Assembly (NCBI RefSeq): GCF_009192775.1
Contig: NZ_VTFX01000003.1
Coordinates: forward strand, 186,001 to 250,000
Reading direction: 5' to 3'
DNA: 64,000 nucleotides
Origin: Arthrobacter yangruifuii
GTDB taxonomy: Bacteria > Actinomycetota > Actinomycetes > Actinomycetales > Micrococcaceae
The notes under the pieces are model-generated. The model saw nothing but the letters and a program-made list of their open reading frames with translations, did no database searches and was not told where the DNA came from. Of this stretch, positions 15,782 through 24,074 are shown piece after piece (positions within the stretch are counted from its first letter, which is position 1; every line of letters starts with the position of its first letter). The position numbers were made by a program, and so were the translations under genes.

Positions 15782-16618
15782 TCAGTTCACCTCGTCGGGA
15801 TGCGAACCGGAGCGGTATCCGCGGTCCAGCCCGTTCAGGGCGGTCCGGTGTTCCTCGGCCAGCTCAAAGGACAGGAGGTCCAGGTTGCCGGCAATCCGCT
15901 CCGGGCTGCTGGCCTTGGGGATGACGATGTTGCCCAAATCCAGGTGCCAGCGCAGGATCACCTGCGCGGGGGTGCGTCCCAGATCCGCGGCGATCCGGAC
16001 AACGGTCGGATCGGCCAGGACCGCTCCCCGGCCCAGGGGGCTCCAGGCGGCGGTGCGGATACCCAGCTGCCGGTGCAGCTGCCGCAGTTCCTCCTGAGCC
16101 AGCCAGGGGTGCAGCTCAATCTGGTTCACCGCCGGCACAATCCCGGTCGCATCCAGCAGCTGCTCCAGATGGGAGGGCTGGAAATTGGAGACGCCGACGG
16201 CGCGGACGCGGCCGTCGGCGTAGAGCTGCTCCAACGCCCGGTACGTATCGATGAACTGCCCCCGCTGCGGGCACGGCCAGTGAATAAGATACAAATCCAA
16301 GTAGTCCAGGCCCAGCCGGGCCAGGGACGCGTCAAAGGCCCGGAGGGTCGAGTCATAACCCTGGTCGGTGTTCCAGACCTTGGAGGTCACGAAGAGGTCG
16401 CTGCGCTCCGCACGGCCCCTGCCGGTGAAGGCCTCCACCGCCTCACCCACTCCGGCTTCGTTGCCGTACAGGGCGGCCGTGTCGATATGCCGGTAGCCGG
16501 CCTCGAGGGCGTCCAGGCACAGCCGGGCGGCGTCGTCGGCGGCAATTTTGTAGGTGCCAAAGCCGATCTGGTCAATGAGGACACCGTTATTGAGCGGGAC
16601 TCGAGGTGCGGGCTGCAT
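15782..16618 (-). CDS. Aldo/keto reductase
   Basis: This is a 278-residue NADPH-dependent aldo/keto reductase, close in character to the 2,5-diketo-D-gluconate reductase group. The (beta/alpha)8 signatures are present: GFGTYKI, the catalytic Asp and Tyr in HIDTAALYGNEAGVG near residue 48, the catalytic Lys in LFVTSKVWN, and the His in DLYLIHWPCP. The later motif AVGVSNFQPSHLEQLL and the NADPH-phosphate region VIPKASSPERI are also present. It is first in a minus-strand operon with a hydrolase and a glycosyltransferase and is divergent from glpF, 195 bases away. Confidence 0.92.
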   Translation of the reverse strand: MQPAPRVPLNNGVLIDQIGFGTYKIAADDAARLCLDALEAGYRHIDTAALYGNEAGVGEAVEAFTGRGRAERSDLFVTSKVWNTDQGYDSTLRAFDASLARLGLDYLDLYLIHWPCPQRGQFIDTYRALEQLYADGRVRAVGVSNFQPSHLEQLLDATGIVPAVNQIELHPWLAQEELRQLHRQLGIRTAAWSPLGRGAVLADPTVVRIAADLGRTPAQVILRWHLDLGNIVIPKASSPERIAGNLDLLSFELAEEHRTALNGLDRGYRSGSHPDEVN

Positions 16619-16668
16619 AGGACGACTTTACCGAGGCACGGGGCGCGGCGCCGAATCCCGCCCTGACT

Positions 16669-16710
16669 ACCTGTTTTGCCCTACGAAGATTGGCGTGCCA
16701 CCAAACAGGT
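16669..16710. promoter_or_regulatory. Spaced inverted repeat upstream of glpF
   Basis: ACCTGTTT (16669-16676) and AAACAGGT (16703-16710) are perfect inverted copies 26 bases apart in the akr-glpF intergenic region. They may be a pair of regulator half-sites. No known consensus was recognised. Confidence 0.35.
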
Positions 16711-16813
16711 CGGCTAAGGTAATGGCGCTTCTTGTTAAAGATTGGTTGCATAGAAACCGACAGTCCGCGCGCCTAATCGGGCCGCGGATGGATACGAATG
16801 ATCGGAGGAGTCG

Positions 16814-17560
16814 ATGGTGACTCTGGGCGAAGTTTTCATCAGTGAGCTGGCCGGCACGGCTATCCTCATCATTCTTGGCTGCGGTGTCGTGGCCAACGTC
16901 GCGCTTACGAAAACGAAGGGTGCCGGCGGCGGCTTCCTGATGGTCAACTGGGGGTGGGCCATCGGTGTTTTCGCCGGTGTCTACGCTGCCGCTGTGTCCG
17001 GCGCGCACATCAACCCCGCCGTCACCGTGGGCCTCTGGGCGGCAGGTAACGACGAGTTCGCCCCGGGCGTCGAGGTCTCCTTTGTCAACGCCATGGTGTA
17101 CTTCGCCGGGCAGATGGTCGGTGCCATCATCGGCGCCTTCGTGGCTTGGCTCGCGTACAAAAAGCAGTTCGACGAAGAACCCGATGCCGCCAACATCCTG
17201 GGTGTTTTCTCCACCGGCCCGGCCATCCGGTCCTACGGCTGGAACGTTGTCACCGAGGTCGTAGGTACCTTCGTCCTCGTCTTCACCATTGTCGCCTTCG
17301 CCGGTACACCTTCGGGCCTCGGTCCGCTGGCCGTTGCGCTGGTTGTTCTTGGCATTGGTGCCTCCCTCGGCGGCCCCACCGGGTACGCCATCAACCCTGC
17401 ACGTGACCTTGGTCCCCGCATCGTCCACGCTCTTCTGCCCATCCGCCACAAGGGCAGCAGCGACTGGGCCTATGCCTGGGTCCCCGTAGTCGGCCCGCTG
17501 ATCGGCGGTGCACTGGGCGGCTTCCTCGGAGCCCAGATCCCGCTTCCGCTTCCGGTCTAA
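16814..17560 (+). CDS. glpF: Glycerol uptake facilitator (MIP/aquaglyceroporin)
   Basis: GlpF is a membrane channel that lets glycerol diffuse into the cell. The 248-residue protein has six hydrophobic helices and the two half-helix NPA boxes, SGAHINPAVTVGLW near residue 70 and GYAINPARDLGPR near residue 196. The Asp after the second NPAR is the aquaglyceroporin mark. GGAGGAG stands just before the ATG. It is 61 bases upstream of glpK, so uptake and trapping of glycerol are coupled in one operon. No glpD or dedicated regulator is adjacent. Confidence 0.95.
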   Translation: MVTLGEVFISELAGTAILIILGCGVVANVALTKTKGAGGGFLMVNWGWAIGVFAGVYAAAVSGAHINPAVTVGLWAAGNDEFAPGVEVSFVNAMVYFAGQMVGAIIGAFVAWLAYKKQFDEEPDAANILGVFSTGPAIRSYGWNVVTEVVGTFVLVFTIVAFAGTPSGLGPLAVALVVLGIGASLGGPTGYAINPARDLGPRIVHALLPIRHKGSSDWAYAWVPVVGPLIGGALGGFLGAQIPLPLPV

Positions 17561-17621
17561 GTGCACTGCCGGCTGCCATGCCGGCCACCCCTAATTTCCC
17601 CCACCGCAAGGAGCAGAAATA

Positions 17622-19145
17622 ATGCCTGACAAACCCAGGTACATCATCGCCATCGACCAGGGCACCACCAGCAGCAGGGCGATCGTGTTCGGCCACGACG
17701 GAAACATCGTGTCCACCGGGCAGAAGGAACACGAGCAGATCTTCCCGCATGCCGGCTGGGTTGAGCATGATCCGATGGAGATCTGGACGAACGTCCGCGA
17801 AGTGGTCGGCCTGGCGCTGTCCAAGGCCAACCTGACCCGGCACGACATTGCCGCCGTCGGCATCACGAACCAGCGCGAAACGGCAGTGGTCTGGGACCGC
17901 AATACCGGTGAGCCCGTGTACAACGCCATTGTCTGGCAGGACACCCGCACGCAGCCGATAGTCAACCAGCTGGCCGAAAACGGCGGTCTGGACCGGTTCA
18001 AGGACACGGTTGGCCTGCCGCTGGCGACGTACTTCTCGGGCACGAAGATCAAGTGGATTCTGGACAACGTGGAGGGAGCACGTGAACGGGCAGAGGCGGG
18101 GGACCTCATGTTCGGCAACACGGATTCCTGGATTGTCTGGAACCTGACCGGCGGGACCGACGGCGGCGTGCACATCACCGATGTCACCAACGCTTCGCGT
18201 ACCCTCTTCATGAACCTGGAGACGCTCGCCTGGGATGAGGACATCCTCAAGGAATTCGGTGTTCCGAAGTCCATGATGCCCCAGATCCGTTCCTCGTCCG
18301 AGGTGTACGGCACGGTCGCCGGCTCGCAGCTGCTGCGGGAAACCCCGGTGGCCGGCATCCTGGGCGACCAGCAGGCCGCAACCTTCGGCCAGGCCGCCTT
18401 TGCCCAGGGCGATGCCAAGAACACCTATGGCACCGGTTGCTTCCTGATCTTCAACACGGGTGAGGAAATTGTCCGTTCCGAGAACGGCCTGATCACCACC
18501 GTGGCCTACCAGCTGGGTGACGCCAAGCCGGTTTATGCGCTGGAAGGCTCCATTGCCGTCACCGGGTCCCTGATCCAGTGGCTGCGGGACAACCTCGGCA
18601 TGATCAACAGCGCCCCGGAAATCGAGGACCTGGCCCGCCAGGTGGAGGACAACGGCGGGGTGTACATCGTCCCGGCCTTCTCCGGTCTCTTCGCGCCGTA
18701 CTGGCGTGCGGACGCCCGCGGAGCAATTGTGGGCCTGACCCGCTATGTGAACAAGAACCACATTGCCCGGGCCGCCCTGGAAGCCACCGCGTTCCAGACC
18801 CGCGAAGTGCTGGACGCCGTGAACGCGGACTCCGGTGTTCCGCTGAGCGAGCTGCGGGTGGACGGCGGCATGGTCGCCAACGACGCACTGATGCAGTTCC
18901 AGGCAGACATCCTCGGCGTGGACGTAGTGCGCCCCAAGGTCATCGAAACCACCGCCCTCGGCGCTGCCTACGCAGCCGGCCTGGCCGTCGGTTTCTGGAA
19001 CGATACGGATGAGCTTGGGCAGAACTGGGACGAAGGCAAGCGCTGGACGCCCCAGATGGAGCAGTCCGAACGTGAGCGTCAGATGCGACTCTGGAAAAAG
19101 GCCGTCACGAAGACCTTCGACTGGGTTGATGACGACGTCCAGTAA
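17622..19145 (+). CDS. glpK: Glycerol kinase
   Basis: GlpK phosphorylates glycerol to glycerol 3-phosphate, trapping what GlpF admits. The 507-residue protein has the FGGY-family layout: [16 protein letters not shown] at the N-terminus, the glycerol-binding region [16 protein letters not shown] near residue 80, the middle motif [10 protein letters not shown] near residue 247, and the second FGGY signature with [21 protein letters not shown] near residue 410. The length matches the family. It is followed by a strong stem-loop terminator at 19178-19207. Confidence 0.97.
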   Translation: MPDKPRYIIAIDQGTTSSRAIVFGHDGNIVSTGQKEHEQIFPHAGWVEHDPMEIWTNVREVVGLALSKANLTRHDIAAVGITNQRETAVVWDRNTGEPVYNAIVWQDTRTQPIVNQLAENGGLDRFKDTVGLPLATYFSGTKIKWILDNVEGARERAEAGDLMFGNTDSWIVWNLTGGTDGGVHITDVTNASRTLFMNLETLAWDEDILKEFGVPKSMMPQIRSSSEVYGTVAGSQLLRETPVAGILGDQQAATFGQAAFAQGDAKNTYGTGCFLIFNTGEEIVRSENGLITTVAYQLGDAKPVYALEGSIAVTGSLIQWLRDNLGMINSAPEIEDLARQVEDNGGVYIVPAFSGLFAPYWRADARGAIVGLTRYVNKNHIARAALEATAFQTREVLDAVNADSGVPLSELRVDGGMVANDALMQFQADILGVDVVRPKVIETTALGAAYAAGLAVGFWNDTDELGQNWDEGKRWTPQMEQSERERQMRLWKKAVTKTFDWVDDDVQ

Positions 19146-19177
19146 TTCCTGAACAGCAGTAGTTCATGGCTACGGCC

Positions 19178-19207
19178 AAGGCCCCGGCGGATCTCCGCCG
19201 GGGCCTT
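19178..19207 (+). terminator. Intrinsic terminator after glpK
   Basis: A 14-base perfect stem, AAGGCCCCGGCGGA with its complement, lies 33 bases past the glpK stop and ends in CTTCGTCGT. It separates the glp operon from the monooxygenase operon. Confidence 0.8.
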
Positions 19208-19281
19208 CGTCGTCCCGACACGGACTGAGCCTGAAGGCGGGATGTTTGACCGGAAATAGACCCTTGGGTAGCGTTTGCCCC

Positions 19282-19304
19282 GCATCACAGTGATGCAGGT
19301 CACA
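19282..19304 (+). promoter_or_regulatory. Overlapping palindromes with a CRP/GlxR-like site before the monooxygenase operon
   Basis: GCATCAC-A-GTGATGC (19282-19296) is a perfect 7-1-7 palindrome. It overlaps AGTGA-N6-TCACA (19289-19304), which differs at one base from the CRP-type consensus TGTGA-N6-TCACA used by actinobacterial Crp/GlxR. The sites lie only 15 bases from the GTG start at 19319. Confidence 0.5.
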
Positions 19305-19318
19305 GAAACAGGTAACAA

Positions 19319-20695
19319 GTGCCATCCGAACTTTCCACCACACGCCCCGGGTCTCCCGTCGCCGTTATCGGAGCCGGCCCCAGCGGCCTGGCTGCCATGA
19401 GGGCCCTGTCCAAGCGGGGATTGGACTTCGTGGGCTTTGAACAGCACACCGATGTCGGCGGGCTCTGGAACATTGAGAACCCGGCCAGTACGGTCTACGA
19501 ATCAGCCCACCTGATCTCCTCCAAGGACACCACACAGTTCAGCGAATTCCCGATGCCCGACGACACCCCGGACTATCCGGACCACAGGCGGCTGCAACGG
19601 TATTTCCGTGCCTACGCGGACCACTTCGACCTGCGCCGGCAGATCCGCTTCGGTACCACGGTCACGGCTGCCGTTCCAACGGACGACGGCGGCTGGACTG
19701 TCTCCTGGGACGGTCCGGACGGCGCCGGAACCGGCAGCTTCAGCGCCGTCATGGTGGCCTCGGGTACGCTGCATACTCCTTCCGTGCCCACGTTCCCCGG
19801 CAGCTTCGCGGGGGAGATCCTGCACTCGGCCCAGTACAAGAACGCTACGGAATTCGCCGGCAAACGGGTGCTGATCGTCGGCGCCGGCAACAGCGGCTGC
19901 GACATTGCCGTGGACGCCGTGCACCATGCCGCCAGCGTCGATATCAGCGTGCGCCGCGGCTACTACTTCATTCCGAAGTATGTTTTCGGACGTCCCACGG
20001 ACACCCTGAATCAGGGCAGGCCGCTTCCCCGCCCCCTGAAGCAGTTCCTCGACAAGCGCCTGCTGCGGATGTTCACCGGCAACCCCCGGCGTTTCGGTTT
20101 CCCGGACCCGGACTACCGGATCTACGAATCGCATCCGGTGGTGAACTCCCTGATCCTGCACCATCTGGGGCACGGGGACCTGTCGGTGCGGGCAGATATT
20201 GCCACGCTCGACGGACACACCGTGCACTTCCGCGACGGCAGTACAGGGGAGTATGACCTGATCCTGCTCTCCACGGGATATGTGCTGGACTATCCCTTCC
20301 TGAAGCGGACGCTGCTGGGCTGGGACGGACCCTCGCCGTCGCTGTACCTGAATATCTTCAGCCGGCAGGCGCCCAACCTGCTGGTCATCGGCATGGTGGA
20401 GGCTTCGGGCCTGGGCTGGGAAGGCCGGTTCCGCCAGGCCGAGCTCGCCGCGGCCTACGTGGCTGCACAAAGGTCGGACCCCGGTTCCGCGGAAAGGTTC
20501 CGGCTCCTCATCCAAGGCAAATCACCCGATGTCACCGGTGGTTACCGCTATCTGGGCCTGGACCGGATGAGCTACTACGTGAACAAGGACGCCTACCGCA
20601 GCGAACTCGAGGCGCACCTGCAGCTGCTGGCGGGCTCCGCCGCCGCTGCACAGGTTCCCGCCGGGACGCAGCTGCGCGAGGAAGTGCACAGCTGA
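19319..20695 (+). CDS. Flavin-containing monooxygenase (FMO-type NAD(P)H/FAD oxidoreductase)
   Basis: This is a 458-residue class B flavoprotein monooxygenase. The FAD motif AVIGAGPSGLAAM is at about residues 14-26, the NADPH motif VLIVGAGNSGCDIAVD is near residue 183, and between them lies the FMO fingerprint F-x-G-x3-H-x3-Y, seen as FAGEILHSAQY near residue 161. Such enzymes oxygenate nucleophilic N or S atoms or perform Baeyer-Villiger reactions; the substrate is unknown. The GTG start has only a weak AGGT ribosome site. Its stop overlaps the start of a BASS transporter by one base, and an SDR epimerase follows, so the three act together. Confidence 0.88.
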   Translation: MPSELSTTRPGSPVAVIGAGPSGLAAMRALSKRGLDFVGFEQHTDVGGLWNIENPASTVYESAHLISSKDTTQFSEFPMPDDTPDYPDHRRLQRYFRAYADHFDLRRQIRFGTTVTAAVPTDDGGWTVSWDGPDGAGTGSFSAVMVASGTLHTPSVPTFPGSFAGEILHSAQYKNATEFAGKRVLIVGAGNSGCDIAVDAVHHAASVDISVRRGYYFIPKYVFGRPTDTLNQGRPLPRPLKQFLDKRLLRMFTGNPRRFGFPDPDYRIYESHPVVNSLILHHLGHGDLSVRADIATLDGHTVHFRDGSTGEYDLILLSTGYVLDYPFLKRTLLGWDGPSPSLYLNIFSRQAPNLLVIGMVEASGLGWEGRFRQAELAAAYVAAQRSDPGSAERFRLLIQGKSPDVTGGYRYLGLDRMSYYVNKDAYRSELEAHLQLLAGSAAAAQVPAGTQLREEVHS

Positions 20696-21648
20696 TGCCC
20701 CTCGACGACGTCGTCCTGAATTTCACCCCGGGCTCGCTGATCCTCCTCAACGTGGTGCTGGCGGTGATCATCCTCGGCATTGCCCTCGAGGTCCGCCCCG
20801 CGGACTTCCGTGCAGTGGCGCGCAGCCCCAAAGCGGTGCTGCTGGGAATCGCTGCCCAGTACCTGGTACTGCCGGCGGTCACCGTAGGCCTGGCGCTGCT
20901 GCTGCGGGTTCCTGCTTCCATAGCGCTGGGCATGATCCTGGTGGCCTGCTGCCCGCCGGGCGGCATTTCCAATGTCCTGACCCACCGAGCACACGGCAAT
21001 GTCGCCCTGTCGGCATCCATGACGGCTGTCTCCAATCTGGTGGCCATCGCCGTCATGCCGCTGAACGTTGCGCTGTGGGCGGGACTGAACCCCGCCACCG
21101 CCGGTCTGATGCGGGACTTCTCCCTGAACCGCTGGGAGATGCTGGTGCAGGTGCTTCTCATCATCGGTGTGCCCTTTGCCGTCGGGATGCCGCTGGCCCG
21201 CCGCTTCCCGGACCTCACCGGCCGCCTGCGGCCATGGGTCCAGCGGATTGGGCTGGTGGCGCTGCTGGTGTTCATCATCTCCGGCACCGCTAGCAACCTC
21301 GGACCCCTGCGTGAGCATCTTGGCACTATTTTCCTGGTGGTCCTGCTGCATGACGCGGTGGCCCTGGCCGTGGGCTACTGGACGGCCGCCGCCGTGCGGC
21401 TCGATGAACCCAGCAGGCGGGCCTTCGCCTTCGAAGTGGGCGCCCGCAACACCGGGCTCGGGCTGGGACTGACCCTGACCTTCTTCGCCGGGCTCGGCGG
21501 GATGGCCATGGTTACCGCCTGGTGGGGTATCTGGGACATCCTGGCCGGAGTGCTGCTGGCCGCCTGGTGGCGCCGGCGTGATGCCCGTGCGGGGAAAACC
21601 GGCGACAAGACCGGTACCCCCGCGGCAGCCGGGGAGGCCGGACAGTGA
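20695..21648 (+). CDS. Bile acid:sodium symporter (BASS) family transporter
   Basis: This 317-residue polytopic membrane protein has about nine to ten hydrophobic helices and the BASS-family core, including GMILVACCPPGGISNVLT near residue 80, the conserved crossing region of ASBT-like transporters. A second signature, FEVGARNTGLGLGLTLTFF, is near residue 245. Members move bile acids, pantoate and other organic anions with sodium; the substrate here is unknown. Its ATG overlaps the monooxygenase stop by one base and its end overlaps the epimerase start, implying that the transported compound is the substrate or product of those enzymes. It ends in a charged cytoplasmic tail. Confidence 0.87.
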   Translation: MPLDDVVLNFTPGSLILLNVVLAVIILGIALEVRPADFRAVARSPKAVLLGIAAQYLVLPAVTVGLALLLRVPASIALGMILVACCPPGGISNVLTHRAHGNVALSASMTAVSNLVAIAVMPLNVALWAGLNPATAGLMRDFSLNRWEMLVQVLLIIGVPFAVGMPLARRFPDLTGRLRPWVQRIGLVALLVFIISGTASNLGPLREHLGTIFLVVLLHDAVALAVGYWTAAAVRLDEPSRRAFAFEVGARNTGLGLGLTLTFFAGLGGMAMVTAWWGIWDILAGVLLAAWWRRRDARAGKTGDKTGTPAAAGEAGQ

Positions 21649-22613
21649 CCCGGGTGTGCGTTACCGGGGGCAACGGCTTCCTGGGCAGTGCGGTCGTGGC
21701 CAGGCTGGCTTCGGATCCGGAGATAACACACGTGCTCAGCGTCGACATCCGCGAACCGGCGGCGGAACGCCGGCTGCACGGCGTCGAGTATGCCCTGGCC
21801 GACGTCTGCTCCCCGGACGTCGCGCGGCTGCTGCAGCAGCATCGGATCGACACTGTGGTGCATCTGGCGGCGATCGTGAATCCCGGCAAGGACACCACGC
21901 GCGAACAGGAGTTCCAGGTCGATGTGGTCGGGTCGCGGAACGTCCTTGCGGCCTGCATCTCCTCCGGCGTCAAGCACGTGGTGATTTCCTCCTCCGGAGC
22001 GGCCTACGGATACCATCCGGACAATCCCGGGTGGCTGCGCGAATCGGATCCGGTGCGGGGCAATGACGAGTTTGCCTATTCGCGGCACAAGCGCCTGGTG
22101 GAAGAGGAACTGGCCCGCGTCCGGGAGGAGCATCCCGAACTGCAACAGACCATCTTCCGGATCGGCACCATCCTGGGGGAGCGGGTACGCAACCAGATCA
22201 CTGCCCTGTTTGATGCGCCCCGGCTGCTGCGGGTGGCCGGCAGCGATTCCCCCTTCGTCTTCATCTGGAACGAAGACGTCGCAGCGATCATGGTCCAGGC
22301 CGTGCTCACCGGCCGCAGCGGCATCTTCAATGTGGCCGGAGACGGCGCCCTGACCGTACGGGAGATAGCCGCACTGCTGGGCAAGGGAACCATCACCGTC
22401 CCGGCACCCGTGCTGGCCGCAGCACTTAGGCTGGGCCGGATCCTCCGGCTGACGGTGCACGGTCCGGAGCAGGTGCGGTTCCTGCGCTACCGGCCCGTGC
22501 TGGACAACACGGCACTGAAACAGGAGTTCGGCTTTACGCCGTCCAAGACCAGCCGGGAGGCGTTCCTGGCCTTCCGGGCCGCGCGGGAGGCACAGGAGGC
22601 GGCTACACGCTAG
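21645..22613 (+). CDS. NAD-dependent epimerase/dehydratase (extended SDR)
   Basis: This is a 322-residue extended short-chain dehydrogenase/reductase. The nucleotide motif VTGGNGFLGSAVV is at the N-terminus, the catalytic Ser lies in VVISSSGAAYGYHP near residue 110, and the YxxxK pair is in FAYSRHKRLVEEEL near residue 145. The family includes sugar epimerases and 3-beta-hydroxysteroid-like dehydrogenases; the substrate is unknown. The GTG start overlaps the transporter stop by four bases, making it the third gene of the monooxygenase-transporter-epimerase operon. It converges with an ECF sigma gene 50 bases away. Confidence 0.87.
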   Translation: MTRVCVTGGNGFLGSAVVARLASDPEITHVLSVDIREPAAERRLHGVEYALADVCSPDVARLLQQHRIDTVVHLAAIVNPGKDTTREQEFQVDVVGSRNVLAACISSGVKHVVISSSGAAYGYHPDNPGWLRESDPVRGNDEFAYSRHKRLVEEELARVREEHPELQQTIFRIGTILGERVRNQITALFDAPRLLRVAGSDSPFVFIWNEDVAAIMVQAVLTGRSGIFNVAGDGALTVREIAALLGKGTITVPAPVLAAALRLGRILRLTVHGPEQVRFLRYRPVLDNTALKQEFGFTPSKTSREAFLAFRAAREAQEAATR

Positions 22614-22663
22614 TCCTGGTCCGGCACCGCGGGGCGCGTTCCCCGCGGTGCCGGACCACGACA

Positions 22664-23725
22664 TCAGAAGTAGGACACCCCGTTTGTCCTGAACGGCAGT
22701 TCCAGGCCGCCGGCCACTTCCGCCAGCAGCTCCGGGCAGAAGAAATACCACTTCAGTTCGCGGATCAGCGGGTCCTCGTCCACGCCGTCGGCTGCGCGCA
22801 TCCGGACGACGTCGGCCACCACTTCCGCAGCGTCCGGGCTGTCCTTGGGCCGTTCCCAGAGCAGGATGACCTTCTCACCGTCGAAGTCGTGCACCGTGGC
22901 CCGGTAGGTCTGGGGCGCATCGGGGCCGAAGGTGTGGTCCAGGGAACCGGTGCGGATTTCCTCATGGCCGGTTTCACTGACGTTGCCCACCACTTCGGTG
23001 CGCCCGTTGGCCAGGAACAGGCTGACCATGGCCTCAATGTCGTAGGAATTGAACGCATCCGCCAACCGGCGCAGCAGTTCGGCGTGCCCGGCAGGAACGG
23101 CGGCGGACGCCGCGGAACTGCCGTACCCGCCGTCGGCACGGGACGGTGCCTCCTGGGCGGCGGCCAACGTACTCCGGCCCCGGTGGAGAGCTGATTTCAC
23201 CGCACCGGCACTGGTCTCGAGGACATCCGCGGTTTCGGCCAGGGAATAGCCGAAGATGTCCTTGAGGACCACGCAGGCACGTTCCCGCGGGGGCAGGAGA
23301 AGCACCAGCCGGTGCAGGGCCGCCTCCACGGCCACGGCAGTGAGGGGATCGGCGGCGCCGTCGTCGGGGCGGTCCATCTCCGGAGCGCTGAAGTCCGCCA
23401 CAGTGTTCCTGGCGCTGCGCCGGACGGTGTCCAGCCAGGTGTTGGTGGCAATGCGGATCAGCCAGGCCTGCAGGTTCCGGATCGGCTCGTGCCGCTGGGA
23501 TGCCTCGGCCAGAGCCTTGGTGAGGGTTTCCTGCAGCAGGTCCTCGGCGTCCCAAACGGTCCCGGTGAGGCTGCGGCAGTAGCGGTAGACGGAGGGGCGG
23601 ACCGGCTCCAGGGCGAGCAGGAAATCCCGCCGGACCTGCCGCAGCTCGCGGGGGATCCCGCCCAGCCCCGCAGCACCCGGATCCGTACCGTCCGGCGCCG
23701 TTGCCGGTTTCGTATCCACTGACAT
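22664..23725 (-). CDS. ECF sigma factor with SnoaL-like C-terminal extension
   Basis: This is a 353-residue extracytoplasmic-function sigma factor. Region 2 (about residues 35-105) contains YRYCRSLTGTVWDAEDLLQE and WLIRIATNTWLDTVRR. Region 4 (about 130-190) contains LPPRERACVVLKDIFGYSLA and GAVKSALHRGR. After an Ala-rich linker, a tail of about 140 residues (LADAFNSYDIEAMVSLFLAN onward) resembles a SnoaL/NTF2-type domain, which in related ECFs replaces an anti-sigma factor. The frame stays open to 23860, but ATG at 23725 has CAGGAG seven bases upstream and was chosen. The ECF41 marks DGGGK and WLPEP were not found, so I do not assign a subgroup. The trigger is unknown. Confidence 0.87.
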   Translation of the reverse strand: MSVDTKPATAPDGTDPGAAGLGGIPRELRQVRRDFLLALEPVRPSVYRYCRSLTGTVWDAEDLLQETLTKALAEASQRHEPIRNLQAWLIRIATNTWLDTVRRSARNTVADFSAPEMDRPDDGAADPLTAVAVEAALHRLVLLLPPRERACVVLKDIFGYSLAETADVLETSAGAVKSALHRGRSTLAAAQEAPSRADGGYGSSAASAAVPAGHAELLRRLADAFNSYDIEAMVSLFLANGRTEVVGNVSETGHEEIRTGSLDHTFGPDAPQTYRATVHDFDGEKVILLWERPKDSPDAAEVVADVVRMRAADGVDEDPLIRELKWYFFCPELLAEVAGGLELPFRTNGVSYF

Positions 23726-23907
23726 TTCTACGCTCCTGTTCCACGGCCGTGACGGGCCGTTCCCGAACCACCATGGCACCGCGCCATGGTCTTTAACGGG
23801 TAGACGCACGGAGCCCGCCAAAAGATACGCCACTGTGCGCAGTATGCTGACGCGGCTCACCCGGACACACTGCCTTCGGCGGGCATGCTCTGTTGTAAAG
23901 TGGAGAA

Positions 23908-23934
23908 ATGATCGCAGTACTCCTCCTTAGCTAG
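23908..23934 (+). CDS. leuS leader peptide (8 aa, three consecutive Leu codons)
   Basis: The frame ATG ATC GCA GTA CTC CTC CTT AGC TAG encodes MIAVLLLS, with three adjacent leucine codons just before its stop. GGAG lies directly upstream, although unusually close to the ATG. It is followed by two stem-loops and then leuS. This is the arrangement of ribosome-mediated transcription attenuation: stalling at Leu codons when charged tRNA-Leu is scarce would favour read-through into leuS. leuS attenuators have been predicted in Streptomyces. The call is inference from layout. Confidence 0.7.
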   Translation: MIAVLLLS

Positions 23935-23982
23935 CCGCGCACCGTCCGTGCGCGGCCGCCCCTTGCTTGTCGAGGGGCTTTT
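23935..23982 (+). promoter_or_regulatory. leuS attenuator: two stem-loops, the second terminator-like
   Basis: Hairpin 1 is CCGCGCAC-CGTCC-GTGCGCGG (23935-23955), a perfect 8-base stem starting right after the leader stop. Hairpin 2 pairs GCCCCT (23958-23963) with AGGGGC (23973-23978) and is followed by TTTTGTGTGT, so it looks like an intrinsic terminator. leuS starts 92 bases later. Confidence 0.65.
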
Positions 23983-24074
23983 GTGTGTCTGGGGAGGACC
24001 CAAAATCTTAGGGCCGGATTTACCGCCGGCCCGCAGCGCGGATCGATTTTCTTTGAGGACAGAGGCGAAGCATA

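Noticed and set aside
22664-23725. Assignment of the ECF sigma factor to ECF41
   Set aside because: The DGGGK and WLPEP motifs of that group were not found, although an epimerase and an oxidoreductase lie close by.
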